Assembly: GCF_017302275.1 (NCBI RefSeq)
Contig: NZ_JAFLDR010000015.1
Span: forward strand, 39,507-103,506
Direction: 5' to 3'
Source of the DNA: Sulfuritalea sp.
GTDB taxonomy: Bacteria; Pseudomonadota; Gammaproteobacteria; Burkholderiales; Rhodocyclaceae
DNA: 64,000 nucleotides
Part shown: positions 48,249-56,775 of the stretch, in pieces
Position numbering within the stretch: position 1 is the stretch's first letter
How the letters are laid out: every line of letters starts with the position of its first letter
Program-made: the position numbers and the translations under genes
Notes under the pieces: model-generated
What the model saw: only the letters and a program-made list of their open reading frames with translations
Told to the model about the DNA's origin: nothing
Database searches by the model: none

Positions 48249-49091
48249 TCAGCCGCGATGCCAACTGTAGCGCTTGATCAAGGCCAGGCAGATGCTGTCG
48301 AGCACATAGCCGACGGCACCGATGACCAGCAGCATGGCCATGAGCTTCTCGTACTCCAGCGACTCGCGCGCATCCTGGATGGTGTAACCGAATCCGGACG
48401 TCACGCCGAGGAACTCCGACGGCACCAGCACGATCCAGCCAACCCCGAGGGCGAGCCGGATGCCCGTCAGAACATCGAAGGCGATTGCAGGCACGATGAT
48501 CTGCGTCACGACATGCCAGGGTTTGGCGCCGAGGTTGCGCGCTACCTTGAACCAGGCCGGGTCGACCTTGGACAATCCCGCCGCGGTGGAAAACATCACG
48601 GGCCAAACCGCGCCGACGGCGATCAGAAAAATGATCGCCTGATTCCAGCCGGCAAAAACGATGACGGCGATCGGTTCCCAGGAAAGCGGGCTGATCATGC
48701 GCATCAACTGGAAGGGCGAGTTGCTCAGTTCGCGAAAACGCCTGCTAAGGCCGATCAGGATGCCGATCGGCACGCCAATTGCGATGGCGATGCCCAGGCC
48801 GGCACCCAGGCGAGCGCCGCTGGTCTGCAAGGCCTTGGGGATCAGGCCGTTGCTCCAAAGATTACCGATTTCCTTGAACGCGGGGCCGGGTCCGAAACTG
48901 GCAAAGTGCGACAGCGCCGGATTCAGCGTGGCCACATGGATGGCCAGCCACCACAGGGCAAACAGGATTGCCAGGCCGCCAAAAAAATTCCACGCCCAAT
49001 AAACGGTGCCGCTGAAGGCAATGGAGGAACGCGACTGCGTCACGGCGGTAGTTGCCACGTTCCCCTCGACAGTTGCAGTGCTATTACTCAT
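48249..49091 (-). CDS. ABC transporter permease (nitrate/taurine/cyanate type), second copy
   Basis: A 280-residue inner-membrane permease with about six helices (YWAWNFFGGLAILFALWWLA at the start). The EAA loop is conserved in NLGAKPWHVVTQIIVPAIAF, and VLVPSEFLGVTSGFGYTIQD follows. It is closely related to the permease gene directly upstream (similar loops NLGAKPW and NLGATPV), so the pair arose by tandem duplication and probably forms a heterodimeric channel. The likely substrate, from context, is thiocyanate or cyanate. Confidence 0.9.
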   Translation of the reverse strand: MSNSTATVEGNVATTAVTQSRSSIAFSGTVYWAWNFFGGLAILFALWWLAIHVATLNPALSHFASFGPGPAFKEIGNLWSNGLIPKALQTSGARLGAGLGIAIAIGVPIGILIGLSRRFRELSNSPFQLMRMISPLSWEPIAVIVFAGWNQAIIFLIAVGAVWPVMFSTAAGLSKVDPAWFKVARNLGAKPWHVVTQIIVPAIAFDVLTGIRLALGVGWIVLVPSEFLGVTSGFGYTIQDARESLEYEKLMAMLLVIGAVGYVLDSICLALIKRYSWHRG

Positions 49092-49094
49092 CGC

Positions 49095-49940
49095 TCAGGC
49101 GTCCCCGCGATGCCAGCTGAAGCGCTTGATCAGCAACGCGCAGAGGGTGTCAAGCGTGTAGCCGATGATGCCGATGGTGAGCACCATGGCCGTGAGATGG
49201 TCGTAAGACAGTGTCTCCCGCGCATCCTTGATGGCGTAGCCGAGCCCGGAGGTCACGCCCAGCAGTTCGGCCGGTACCAGCACGACCCAGGCCACGCCGA
49301 GGGCGAGGCGGATGCCGGTGAAGATGTCGAAACTGATCGCCGGCAGGATGATTTGCGTCAGCATCTGCACCGGCGTGGCGCCGAGGTTGCGCGCCACCTT
49401 GAACCAGGCCGGGTCGACCTTGGCCAGGCCGGCGGCGGTGGAAAACATCACCGGCCAGACCGATGCGATGGCGATCAGGAAGATGATCGAATCATCCCAG
49501 GCCGCGAACACGAATACCGCGATCGGCATCCAGGACAGCGGGCTGATCATGCGCAGGAACTGGAACGCCGAGTTGCTCAAGTCGCGGAAGCGCTTGCTGC
49601 GCCCCATGATGATGCCGATCGGGATGCCGATGGCGATTGCGATGCCAAGACCGCCGCCCAGACGATACATGCTCGCGGCAATGGCCTTTTGCAATTTGCC
49701 CTGGTTCCACAACTCGGGGAAGCTCTGCAGCGTTTGCACCAGGCCGAAGCCGGAAAAACTCTGGGTCTCCGGGTTCCTCGCGATCAGGTATCCGCCCAGC
49801 CACCAAAGCACGGCAAGGATAAGCAGACCCAGCGAAAAGTTGAAAAACCCCCGCCCCGCCGCCTCGGCGGCGCGGGAGGTTCGGGTGCCGGTCAGACCGG
49901 CAGCCGCAGCGGCTGCACCGGGTGCGGCGTCATTGCTCAC
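49095..49940 (-). CDS. ABC transporter permease (nitrate/taurine/cyanate type), first copy
   Basis: A 281-residue inner-membrane permease with an alanine-rich cytoplasmic N-terminus (GAAAAAAGLTGTRTSRAAEA). The EAA loop is NLGATPVQMLTQIILPAISF. Its start overlaps the stop of the substrate-binding protein gene (ATGA), and the second permease follows after 3 bases. The family imports small oxyanions and related anions (nitrate, cyanate, bicarbonate, sulfonates); thiocyanate or cyanate is inferred here. Confidence 0.9.
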   Translation of the reverse strand: MSNDAAPGAAAAAAGLTGTRTSRAAEAAGRGFFNFSLGLLILAVLWWLGGYLIARNPETQSFSGFGLVQTLQSFPELWNQGKLQKAIAASMYRLGGGLGIAIAIGIPIGIIMGRSKRFRDLSNSAFQFLRMISPLSWMPIAVFVFAAWDDSIIFLIAIASVWPVMFSTAAGLAKVDPAWFKVARNLGATPVQMLTQIILPAISFDIFTGIRLALGVAWVVLVPAELLGVTSGLGYAIKDARETLSYDHLTAMVLTIGIIGYTLDTLCALLIKRFSWHRGDA

Positions 49941-51274
49941 AGGGAGACAACTTCCGTACGAACGAAGGGGTCGCCAGTCTTCGGCACACTATGGTCGTTC
50001 TTCCACTTCGGATTGGCGTCGAGCGCCTTCTTGATGAAGGTGTAATTGACCAGGTCGTTGGCGACGAATTTCGGATCCAGCTTTTCGAGAAATGCCGAAT
50101 CGCCGGTAATGACGGTCTTCTTCATGTCGTTGACGACAAGCTCGGTGGCGGAGCGGTAGGGCCAGCCCTGGAAGTTGATGCGGTCCATGCCCCAGTCCTT
50201 GTGCTTGATCGCTGCCGCGTTGCCGGGATAGGGAATGTCGTAAAGCATCATGGCGCGCTTGACCACTTCCTTGGGGAAGGGCAGGTAGCCCTTGCCGTCC
50301 TTGGACAGCATCTCGGCCATGGCTTCGCGGTTTTCGACGAGGTGGATCTGCGCGGCGACGATGGCGTTATGCACGCCTTGCGCCCAGGCAGCGCGCGCCG
50401 GGTCCATGGTGTCGGCTTCGTGCATCACCACCACGCAGCAGGGGTGGCCCTTCCAGACGTCGCCGGTCATGCGCAGCATTTTGGCGCCCGCACGGATTTC
50501 GCCGAGGGCATTGAAGGGTTCGGCCACGCAATAGCCGTCGATCGACTTGGCCGCCAGCGCGGGCGGCATGTCGGGCGGATTCAACACGATGAAGTTGCAC
50601 TCGTTGGGGGCGAGCTTCGCATCCTGCGGTCGGATCACGGGCGTGATCCCGGCATCCTTCATGATCTTCTGCGAAATGATGTTGTGGATCGAATACCAGA
50701 AGGGGACGGCAAACTGCTTGCCGCCGAAGTCCTTGGGAGAGTTGATGCCGGAGTCCTTGCCGACGACCATGCCGGAACCATTGGTATGGTTCCAGGCCGT
50801 GATCTTGATCGGGAACTTGTTGTTGTAGCGCATCCAGATCGGCACCGGAATCAGCAGGTGGGCGAGGTTGAGCTTGTGCGAGGAGAAGGCCTCGACCAGC
50901 GGCGACCAGCCGCGGATCAGCGTCGGCGGCGCCGAATCCAGCCCCTCCTTCTTGAAGAAGCCCATCTCGTGGGCAACCAGCAACGCAGAGGCATCGGTGA
51001 TCGGCAGGAAGCCGATGCGCACCGTCGGATCCCACTTCTTCTCCTGGGCGAAGGTCGCGGAGGTCGGGATCAGGCTGCTCAGGGCACCAAGGCCACCCCA
51101 CTTGAGCAATTCGCGGCGATTGACGCCGGTGCCAAGCACGCTGCTGAACAGCGGGTCGTATTCGATCGCCAGCCCGTGGTCCTCGATGCCGTCACCGTGC
51201 TTCTTGTAGTCGAGATGCGGCTGTTCCGACGGATGATGATTGCCGACGATCTTAAGGTCGCAAAGTATGCACAT
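49937..51274 (-). CDS. ABC transporter substrate-binding protein (NrtA/CmpA type)
   Basis: A 445-residue periplasmic protein. A twin-arginine signal, NRRELLKWGGLGALSSLIPT, sits at residues 52-71, after an unusual 50-residue N-terminal extension (MCILCDLKIVGNHHPSEQPH) containing a CxxC pair. The mature part has the NrtA-like IGFLPITDASALLVAHEMGF, GINSPKDFGGKQFAVPFWYS and YCVAEPFNALGEIR elements. It should deliver thiocyanate, cyanate or a similar anion to the permeases encoded next. An alternative start within the extension would be needed for a normal Tat signal, and none is obvious. Confidence 0.88.
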   Translation of the reverse strand: MCILCDLKIVGNHHPSEQPHLDYKKHGDGIEDHGLAIEYDPLFSSVLGTGVNRRELLKWGGLGALSSLIPTSATFAQEKKWDPTVRIGFLPITDASALLVAHEMGFFKKEGLDSAPPTLIRGWSPLVEAFSSHKLNLAHLLIPVPIWMRYNNKFPIKITAWNHTNGSGMVVGKDSGINSPKDFGGKQFAVPFWYSIHNIISQKIMKDAGITPVIRPQDAKLAPNECNFIVLNPPDMPPALAAKSIDGYCVAEPFNALGEIRAGAKMLRMTGDVWKGHPCCVVVMHEADTMDPARAAWAQGVHNAIVAAQIHLVENREAMAEMLSKDGKGYLPFPKEVVKRAMMLYDIPYPGNAAAIKHKDWGMDRINFQGWPYRSATELVVNDMKKTVITGDSAFLEKLDPKFVANDLVNYTFIKKALDANPKWKNDHSVPKTGDPFVRTEVVSL

Positions 51275-51320
51275 GCTCGGTCTCCTCCTGTGGGGTGGTG
51301 GTGTCCTGGCCTAATCGAGG

Positions 51321-52151
51321 TCAGGCATGCTGCGAAACACTGCTTGATTCGGCACCTGCTTCTTCCGCGACTTCCTCTGCCGGAGCACCCGCCACTTGCG
51401 CCGCCGTGTGAAAGGCATCCATGAGACGGGCGCGCATGCTTTGTACTGCCGGATCCTGGCGCTGCCGCGGATCGGTCAGGTTGACTGCGAATTCATGGAC
51501 GATCTTGCCGGGTGCGCCGGCCATGATCAGTGCGCGATCGGCCATCAACACGGCTTCGTCGATGTCGTGGGTGACGATGATCAGGTTGAAACCGAGGCGC
51601 TTGGCGATCGAGCGGACGTCGCGTTGCAACGAGGCGCGGGTGAATGCGTCGAGCGCCGAGAACGGTTCGTCGAGCAGCAGCAATTCGGGCTCCATCACCA
51701 GCGAGCGGGCCAGTGCGACGCGCTGCTGCTGCCCGCCGGAAAGGTCCTGCACATTCGTATCGGCATAGTCGGACAACTCGACCAGTTTCAGCGCCTCGGC
51801 GACGCGTTCGGCCTTTTCCTTTTCCGGCCAACCGGCGAAGCCCAGGCCGACACCGACGTTCTGCGACACCTTCATCCAGGGAAACAGGTGTGGCGCCTGG
51901 AACATCATGACCCAGCGCGACGACGGTCCCTCGATCTTCTTGTCGTCGAAATGCATCGTGCCCTCGGTGGGACGATTCAGGCCGGCGATGATGTGCAGCA
52001 GGGTGGATTTGCCGCAACCGGAGCGGCCGATGATGGCCAGCGCCTCGCCGCGCGGCGATTCCAGCATGAGATTGCTGAAGGTCGGATTGCCGCGGGAACT
52101 GTAGCGGTAACCCAGTCCCTTGATGCTGATGTTCACTCCGCGTATTGACAC
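51321..52151 (-). CDS. ABC transporter ATP-binding protein (nitrate/taurine type)
   Basis: An ATPase of 276 residues from GTG 52151 (V-S-I-R-G-V-N-I-S-I). Walker A is IIGRSGCGKSTLL near residue 43, the signature is LSGGQQQRVALARSLV near residue 138 and Walker B is ELLLLDEPFSALDAFTRASL. The H-loop is VTHDIDEAVLMADR. A long alternative frame to 52247 lacks family similarity at its start. It precedes the substrate-binding and permease genes and follows the P15K-like gene after a 213-base spacer. Confidence 0.92.
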   Translation of the reverse strand: MSIRGVNISIKGLGYRYSSRGNPTFSNLMLESPRGEALAIIGRSGCGKSTLLHIIAGLNRPTEGTMHFDDKKIEGPSSRWVMMFQAPHLFPWMKVSQNVGVGLGFAGWPEKEKAERVAEALKLVELSDYADTNVQDLSGGQQQRVALARSLVMEPELLLLDEPFSALDAFTRASLQRDVRSIAKRLGFNLIIVTHDIDEAVLMADRALIMAGAPGKIVHEFAVNLTDPRQRQDPAVQSMRARLMDAFHTAAQVAGAPAEEVAEEAGAESSSVSQHA

Positions 52152-52364
52152 CGATCGTCTCTCCGTAGGCCAGGTTCCGCGACAAACTCCGATCGCGAGT
52201 GCATCAGTTTTCTGCAGCACCCTTCCCTGCGCACCCACTGGGTGCACATTGATGAATGCCGAAATTCATGGCGCGACGATGACGGTGTCCTGCTTTGCGC
52301 TCCCGCAAACAGGCCGGAAGTCTTTTCCGCATCGCCCTGCGCCGGTCACGCCGACCGCATTCGC
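52152..52364. other. Intergenic spacer with GCACCCA/TGGGTGC palindrome
   Basis: Between the P15K-like gene and the transporter ATPase gene. A compact dyad GCACCC-ACT-GGGTGC lies near 52231-52246. The spacer is long for this operon, so a secondary promoter or a partial terminator separating hydrolase from transporter genes is plausible. Confidence 0.35.
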
Positions 52365-52820
52365 TCAGGTCGCGGTCAGCCGCTCATGAACCGCTTTCAT
52401 GCGCGTGGCGAGCTCGTCCGGATCGACGAGTCCACGCTTTATCAGGGAATGGGCCAGGCAGAGCAGTTGCCGCTCGGGAAAGGGAACGTCCTGGTACAAC
52501 GTCTCCGAGAGCTCGTCCTCTTCCCAGCGCCGCTCCAGCAGGGGCAGCGGTGAATCCAGGCTGGCGCGGTCGACCTTGCCATCCAGCCAGCGTTTTTCGG
52601 CCGCAGCCACGGAAGAACAGGAGCCAGCCGCCAATGCCTCGCAAATTCCGTCGAGGCTGGTTTTCCACGGCGGATCCGGATTCGTCACACCATACTGGCT
52701 GGCAAGGTCTTCCCAGACCCGGCCATGCTCCTTGATCTCTTCCAGCAAGGGAACGGGAGTCCAGCTCGCCGGCCCGTCCGCCGCGCCGGCGGAAGCATTC
52801 ATGTTCCCTGAGTCAGCCAT
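52365..52820 (-). CDS. Thiocyanate hydrolase activator-like protein (P15K type)
   Basis: A 151-residue protein related to nitrile hydratase beta-type accessory factors. Visible segments are HGRVWEDLASQYGVTNPDPP and WKTSLDGICEALAAGSCSS, and a C-terminal helix PERQLLCLAHSLIKRGLVDP. In thiocyanate-hydrolase systems a 15-kDa protein (P15K) encoded after the hydrolase inserts cobalt, and size and position match. GAGGAG precedes the ATG at 52820. It lies 16 bases after scnC. Confidence 0.8.
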   Translation of the reverse strand: MADSGNMNASAGAADGPASWTPVPLLEEIKEHGRVWEDLASQYGVTNPDPPWKTSLDGICEALAAGSCSSVAAAEKRWLDGKVDRASLDSPLPLLERRWEEDELSETLYQDVPFPERQLLCLAHSLIKRGLVDPDELATRMKAVHERLTAT

Positions 52821-52836
52821 GGCTTGCTCCTCGCAC

Positions 52837-53559
52837 TTAGTGGTGGCCCGGCTTGGCCGGTTTGTGGACCGGTAGCGGAATGTTGGTGGTCATGCCCGGC
52901 CTGGGCAGGGCGACGCCGATCAGGCAGTCGCGGGTCACGATTTCGGTCAATTGATCCTCGGTCCAGCCTTCCGTACCGGCGGGGCGCACCGGCATCACGA
53001 TGAAGCGGCATTTCTGGTTGGAGTCCTCGACGCGGATCTCGACTTCCGGCGGCAGCTGCAGGCCGAACTCGGCGAGCACGGGACGCGGCCAGCGAACCAG
53101 GCGACGGCGGTAATTCGGAGTGCGATACCACTCGGGCTGGAAGCCAAGGATGGGGCGCGGGTAGCAGGAACACAGGGTGCAGACGACTACGTGATGCAGG
53201 GTCGGCGTATCCTCGAGCACGCGCAGGTCGGTATAGTCGCTCGGCGTGCCGAAGCCGGTCGGGTTCAGCCAGTCCACGCCGACAGCAAGGCTTGCCTTGA
53301 TCGCATCGGTCAGGCACTGCTTCTTGTATTCGGGGTCGAGCCAGGCCTTCGCCACCATGCGTGCGGCCGGCGTGGGGCCGATGTGCTCGGCGAACTCCGT
53401 GAAGCGCCGGTGGTCCTCGGCAGTAAACAGACCCTTCTCGATGGCCAGTTCGCGGACGGCGATTTCCAGTGCCTCGAAGTCGCTGACTTCCTCGACCATC
53501 GGACCCGGAGGATTGTGCTGGTGTCCGTGCCCGTGGCTGTGATCGTGATCATTTGACAT
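52837..53559 (-). CDS. scnC: Thiocyanate hydrolase gamma subunit (cobalt-binding)
   Basis: A 240-residue protein homologous to nitrile hydratase alpha. The cobalt site is HVVVCTLCSCYPRPILGFQP near residue 127, with the three cysteines of the CxxCSC motif that are oxidised post-translationally in this family. The N-terminus is histidine-rich (HDHSHGHGHQH), as in characterised ScnC, and may help capture metal. The hydrolase converts thiocyanate to carbonyl sulfide and ammonia. It lies 41 bases after scnA and is followed by the activator gene. Confidence 0.94.
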   Translation of the reverse strand: MSNDHDHSHGHGHQHNPPGPMVEEVSDFEALEIAVRELAIEKGLFTAEDHRRFTEFAEHIGPTPAARMVAKAWLDPEYKKQCLTDAIKASLAVGVDWLNPTGFGTPSDYTDLRVLEDTPTLHHVVVCTLCSCYPRPILGFQPEWYRTPNYRRRLVRWPRPVLAEFGLQLPPEVEIRVEDSNQKCRFIVMPVRPAGTEGWTEDQLTEIVTRDCLIGVALPRPGMTTNIPLPVHKPAKPGHH

Positions 53560-53600
53560 TTACGTTACCTTTCTGTGCTGTGTCTCGGGTTGACTGCAAA

Positions 53601-53963
53601 CTACACGGCTTCCAGCCAACGCTCGGAAAACTCGGTTTGCAGCGTATCGTTCGCGAATGCGGCGGGATATTCCGGCCACAGGTCCTTTTGCTTGAAGCGG
53701 ACGATGTAGAACCACTCGGAATGATCGACATGTCCCCAGGCCTCATCCTCCGGTGCCGGGCTTTCGTGCGTAACGACTGCCACCTGACCGACGGCGCCGC
53801 GTGTGTACACCTGGCAACGGGTATAGAAAACATCGGGCAGATCCTTGATGCGCACGGTCTGGCCAACCTTGAATTTGGCGGGACCCGCCGTTCCCTTGAA
53901 ACACTGGGGATCGCCCTTGCCGGTGGCGATCTTGGCGTGATGGGTTCTATCGTGCTGGCTCAT
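53601..53963 (-). CDS. scnA: Thiocyanate hydrolase alpha subunit
   Basis: A 120-residue protein corresponding to the C-terminal half of nitrile hydratase beta. The SH3-like barrel region FKVGQTVRIKDLPDVFYTRC and the HSEWFYIVRFKQKDLWPEYP segment are visible. The gene overlaps the end of scnB by 17 bases, so the two are translationally coupled. The split of the beta chain into ScnB and ScnA distinguishes thiocyanate hydrolase from ordinary nitrile hydratase. Confidence 0.92.
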   Translation of the reverse strand: MSQHDRTHHAKIATGKGDPQCFKGTAGPAKFKVGQTVRIKDLPDVFYTRCQVYTRGAVGQVAVVTHESPAPEDEAWGHVDHSEWFYIVRFKQKDLWPEYPAAFANDTLQTEFSERWLEAV

Positions 53964-54387
53964 GGCGCTTTTTCACCTCGTCTATCTTGTTGATCAGTTC
54001 CGTCAGGGTGACGTGATGTCCGTCCACCAGGATGCGCGCGGCCGACAGCAGCCACCGCCCGTAGTAGGGCAAGCCCAGATATTGCGTCGTGCCCAGATCG
54101 ACGTTCTGCATGCGGCGTCGCTCCTCCGCGCACCAGGCGCCACGCCAGGCCAGACACTCGGTAGTCACATAGGCCCGGTGCCCCCACGCCTCGTGTTCCT
54201 CCTCGGTCCATTCGCAGGGAACGTCGAACTCGCCACCGACGTCATGTGGCGACCGCGTATAGGCCCGGAACAGCTCGGAAGTAATCTCGGTGGGATATGG
54301 CGCCTTGCCCGTCTTCTGCACCGGTGGCTGCAAATCGGCGACCGCGGTCAAATGCCGCAATACCCTTTCCCTGGTAGTCGATGACAT
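53947..54387 (-). CDS. scnB: Thiocyanate hydrolase beta subunit
   Basis: A 146-residue protein corresponding to the N-terminal half of nitrile hydratase beta, with TEEEHEAWGHRAYVTTECLA then WRGAWCAEERRRMQNVDLGT and YLGLPYYGRWLLSAARILVD. It is the first gene of the operon. GGAGAAG lies 10 bases before ATG 54387. The promoter region contains the 36-bp shared element at 54615-54650, about 228 bases upstream of the start. Confidence 0.93.
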   Translation of the reverse strand: MSSTTRERVLRHLTAVADLQPPVQKTGKAPYPTEITSELFRAYTRSPHDVGGEFDVPCEWTEEEHEAWGHRAYVTTECLAWRGAWCAEERRRMQNVDLGTTQYLGLPYYGRWLLSAARILVDGHHVTLTELINKIDEVKKRHEPAR

Positions 54388-54603
54388 TGTGGACTTCTCC
54401 TTTGATGTATGACTTGCGGATTCACTGGCACGCAAACCTTGCTTCACAACAGACCGGGGGATACCCGCGAAAGCGTTTTCCGGCGCCCTCGATTTCCGCT
54501 GCCGATCAACCGAAGCCGCCTGCCCTGTCCCCTCCGATATTCACGAGGGTTTTGCGGATACATCGGCATTTAGTTGACGTTTAAATTTTGTATGCCTTAA
54601 GTG

Positions 54604-54650
54604 AAATTGTCCAAGACTATTTTCCGATCCGACCTATAGGCTTCCGCTAT
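54604..54650 (+). promoter_or_regulatory. Shared regulatory element, copy A (upstream of scnB)
   Basis: A 36-bp unit at 54615-54650 runs from GACTATTTTCCGATCC to ATAGGCTTCCGCTAT; the end is a LysR-type ATAG-N7-CTAT dyad. The 27 bases 54604-54630 are identical to 58272-58298 (copy C). It lies 228 bases upstream of scnB. Confidence 0.8.
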
Positions 54651-54767
54651 AAAGAATCCCCTGATATCTGCAGGGCTAGCGGTCGTGCGGAATCATCCGC
54701 GCGGAGGGCGAACGCCCCGAATTCACGCGATCGCGAATCGCTGTTTTTTTGGGCTAGAATCAGTCAG

Positions 54768-54803
54768 GACTATGCTTCGATTCAATCTATAGGAATCGGC
54801 TAT
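54768..54803 (+). promoter_or_regulatory. Shared regulatory element, copy B (over the lysR start)
   Basis: The 36-bp unit begins GACTATGCTTCGATTC and ends ATAGGAATCGGCTAT. The dyad contains the AGGAA Shine-Dalgarno and overlaps the first two bases of the lysR start codon, so regulator binding should block its own translation initiation region or transcription. Confidence 0.8.
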
Positions 54804-55830
54804 GGAATCAAAACTGGTGTTCCCGCGCTCGATCCGCTACCTGTTCGCCGTCGCGGAACATCACAGCTTTACACGCGCCGCCGAAGCGCTGCACGTGTCG
54901 CAGCCGACGCTTTCGCAGCAGATCCGGCTCCTGGAAGAAGTGCTGCACGTACAGTTGCTCGACCGCTCCGGGCGCAACGTTCGCCTGACCGATGCCGGCG
55001 AGGTCTATCTGCACCACGCCCGGCGCGCGCTCGGCGAGCTGGAAGCCGGAACACGAGCGATCCACGAGGTACAGGACCTCAGCCGCGGCACGCTGCGCCT
55101 GGGCATGAATCCCATCACGGAGTACATCACCACGCCGCTGCTGGAAGATTTCGTCGCCCGCCATCCGGGAATCGCAATGAGCGCCGTGGAGATGTCGCAG
55201 GACGAAATCGAGGCCGGTGTCGCCGAGGACAGGATCGACATCGGCATCGTGTTTTCCGAGACGTTTTCATCGGAGGGCCGCTCTGCGGAGATCGACAAGC
55301 ACACGCTGTTCGTGGAAACCCTAAACCTTGCCGTGGGCAAGGGCCATCACCTGGCCGGTCGCCAAACCGCGCTGAGTGCGTCCGAACTGGAAAAGGAATC
55401 ACTGGTCCTGCTCAATACCCAGTTTGCATTGCGGCGCCATTTCGACCTTTATTGCCTCGAATACCGCATCACGCCGCACATCGCCATCGAGACCAACTCG
55501 CTCAACATGCTGGTTCAGTCCGCCAGCCTCGGCCGCCTTGTCACCATCCTTCCCAGTTCGATTTCCGAGGCGCAGTCCGGGCTCCATTCGGTGCCCCTGC
55601 TGCCGCAGTTGCCGCACCACGCGATTGCCCTGATCTGCCACAAGGGCACCTACAAGAGTGCCGCCTGCCATGCTTTCGGGGAAATGGCCAGGCAATGGAG
55701 CGCCGCCCGGTATCACGCACTGCAACAGCGGCTGGATGAAGCGAGCGGACAGGCCACCCTGGACGAGAGACGGGACACCGGCAGCGCGAGGCGCCCGGTG
55801 GAAGGGACGGCGGGCGCGATCGCGCGCTGA
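54802..55830 (+). CDS. LysR-family regulator of thiocyanate/cyanate genes
   Basis: A 342-residue LTTR. The winged helix reads SIRYLFAVAEHHSFTRAAEA then LHVSQPTLSQQIRLLEEVLH near residues 10-50. A CynR-like ligand-binding domain follows (LRLGMNPITEYITTPLLEDF, with NLAVGKGHHLAG in the second subdomain). The last 40 residues are a polar tail of no clear family value. It is divergent from the scn operon, the classical LTTR arrangement, and the 36-bp elements contain the expected T-N11-A dyads. The effector may be thiocyanate or cyanate. Confidence 0.88.
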   Translation: MESKLVFPRSIRYLFAVAEHHSFTRAAEALHVSQPTLSQQIRLLEEVLHVQLLDRSGRNVRLTDAGEVYLHHARRALGELEAGTRAIHEVQDLSRGTLRLGMNPITEYITTPLLEDFVARHPGIAMSAVEMSQDEIEAGVAEDRIDIGIVFSETFSSEGRSAEIDKHTLFVETLNLAVGKGHHLAGRQTALSASELEKESLVLLNTQFALRRHFDLYCLEYRITPHIAIETNSLNMLVQSASLGRLVTILPSSISEAQSGLHSVPLLPQLPHHAIALICHKGTYKSAACHAFGEMARQWSAARYHALQQRLDEASGQATLDERRDTGSARRPVEGTAGAIAR

Positions 55831-55837
55831 TCGCGCC
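55813..55837 (+). terminator. Hairpin at the lysR stop
   Basis: A perfect 9-bp stem GGCGCGATC / GATCGCGCC with a 7-base loop overlapping the lysR stop codon. There is no T run on either side, so it may act as a weak bidirectional terminator between convergent lysR and the methyltransferase gene. Confidence 0.5.
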
Positions 55838-55886
55838 GGCTCGACCCGGGCTTCGCGGCAAGACCGGCGCTCTCCAGCGCAAGACC

Positions 55887-56708
55887 TCAGACGCGGGTTG
55901 CTAGGTAGGTGTAGTAGTTGCAGGCGGCGAAGAAGCTGCCGTCCGCCATCGCCTGGTTCTGCGCCGCAAGCCAGGCGTCGACCGCCTCGGCGGAAAACAT
56001 TCCGGACTTGACGATGTAGGGCGCATAGGTCTCGGCGAAGGACTTGAAATAGCTGGCCTTGCCGATCTCGACCACGGCGTCGCCCCAGGCCTGCTGCAAT
56101 TGCAGCCCGAGTTGGGGCATCAGGCGCGGCAGGTCACGCATGATGTGCGGATTATTGAAGGCGGCCGTGGTCAGGGCCACGTCCATGCGATGCCCCAGAT
56201 CGTGGTCGGGCATGGCGTAGGTCATCGAGGAATAATCGCCATCGAAGATCGCCACGATGCCGCCGGGGCGCACGACGCGGACCATTTCGCGCAAGACGGC
56301 CTGCGGGTCGGCAACGTGGCTGATCAGGGTATGGGCGAACGCGGCGTCGAAAGTCGCCTCCGGAAAATCGAGGTCATGCGCGTCGCCGACGCGGAAATCG
56401 ACGCGATCGCCGACGCCGTGTTCTGCGGCAAAGCGACGAGCGGCCTCGATGAAGGGGTGGCTCTGGTCGACGCCGACGGCCTTGCCGGAAAAGTCGTCGC
56501 GGCCGGCCAGCGAGCGGGTCATGGCCCCGGTGCCGCAGCCTACCTCCAGCACATGCGCCGACGCGCCGGGGGACAGGTGTCCGGCATACTTGTCGAACAG
56601 CCGGGTGAACACGACGTCCTTGGCGCGGCCTTCGAGGCGGGCGATCAACCGCTCGATGGCCGCTTCGTCGAGCTCATTGACAAAACGGTGCGGATCACGT
56701 GCCGGCAT
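55887..56708 (-). CDS. SAM-dependent methyltransferase
   Basis: A 273-residue class I methyltransferase: motif I is HVLEVGCGTGAMTRSLAG near residue 53, followed by AVGVDQSHPFIEAARRFAAE and DFRVGDAHDLDFPEATFDAA, and VRPGGIVAIFDGDYSSMTYA. I chose ATG 56708, preceded by GAGGTGG, over ATG 56726. It is the last gene after cbiM and cynS. A thiocyanate- or sulfide-methylating detoxification role is possible from the context but nothing in the sequence fixes the substrate. Confidence 0.8.
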   Translation of the reverse strand: MPARDPHRFVNELDEAAIERLIARLEGRAKDVVFTRLFDKYAGHLSPGASAHVLEVGCGTGAMTRSLAGRDDFSGKAVGVDQSHPFIEAARRFAAEHGVGDRVDFRVGDAHDLDFPEATFDAAFAHTLISHVADPQAVLREMVRVVRPGGIVAIFDGDYSSMTYAMPDHDLGHRMDVALTTAAFNNPHIMRDLPRLMPQLGLQLQQAWGDAVVEIGKASYFKSFAETYAPYIVKSGMFSAEAVDAWLAAQNQAMADGSFFAACNYYTYLATRV

Positions 56709-56775
56709 CGTCCACCTCTGTTTCATGGTTCGCGGCGGGCGGCGGCCCACTGCGCGCCACCCGGACCCGCGCAGG

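Noticed and set aside
52365-54387. Ordinary nitrile hydratase genes
   Set aside because: The split beta chain (ScnB and ScnA), His-rich ScnC start and cyanase/sulfur neighbours fit thiocyanate hydrolase.
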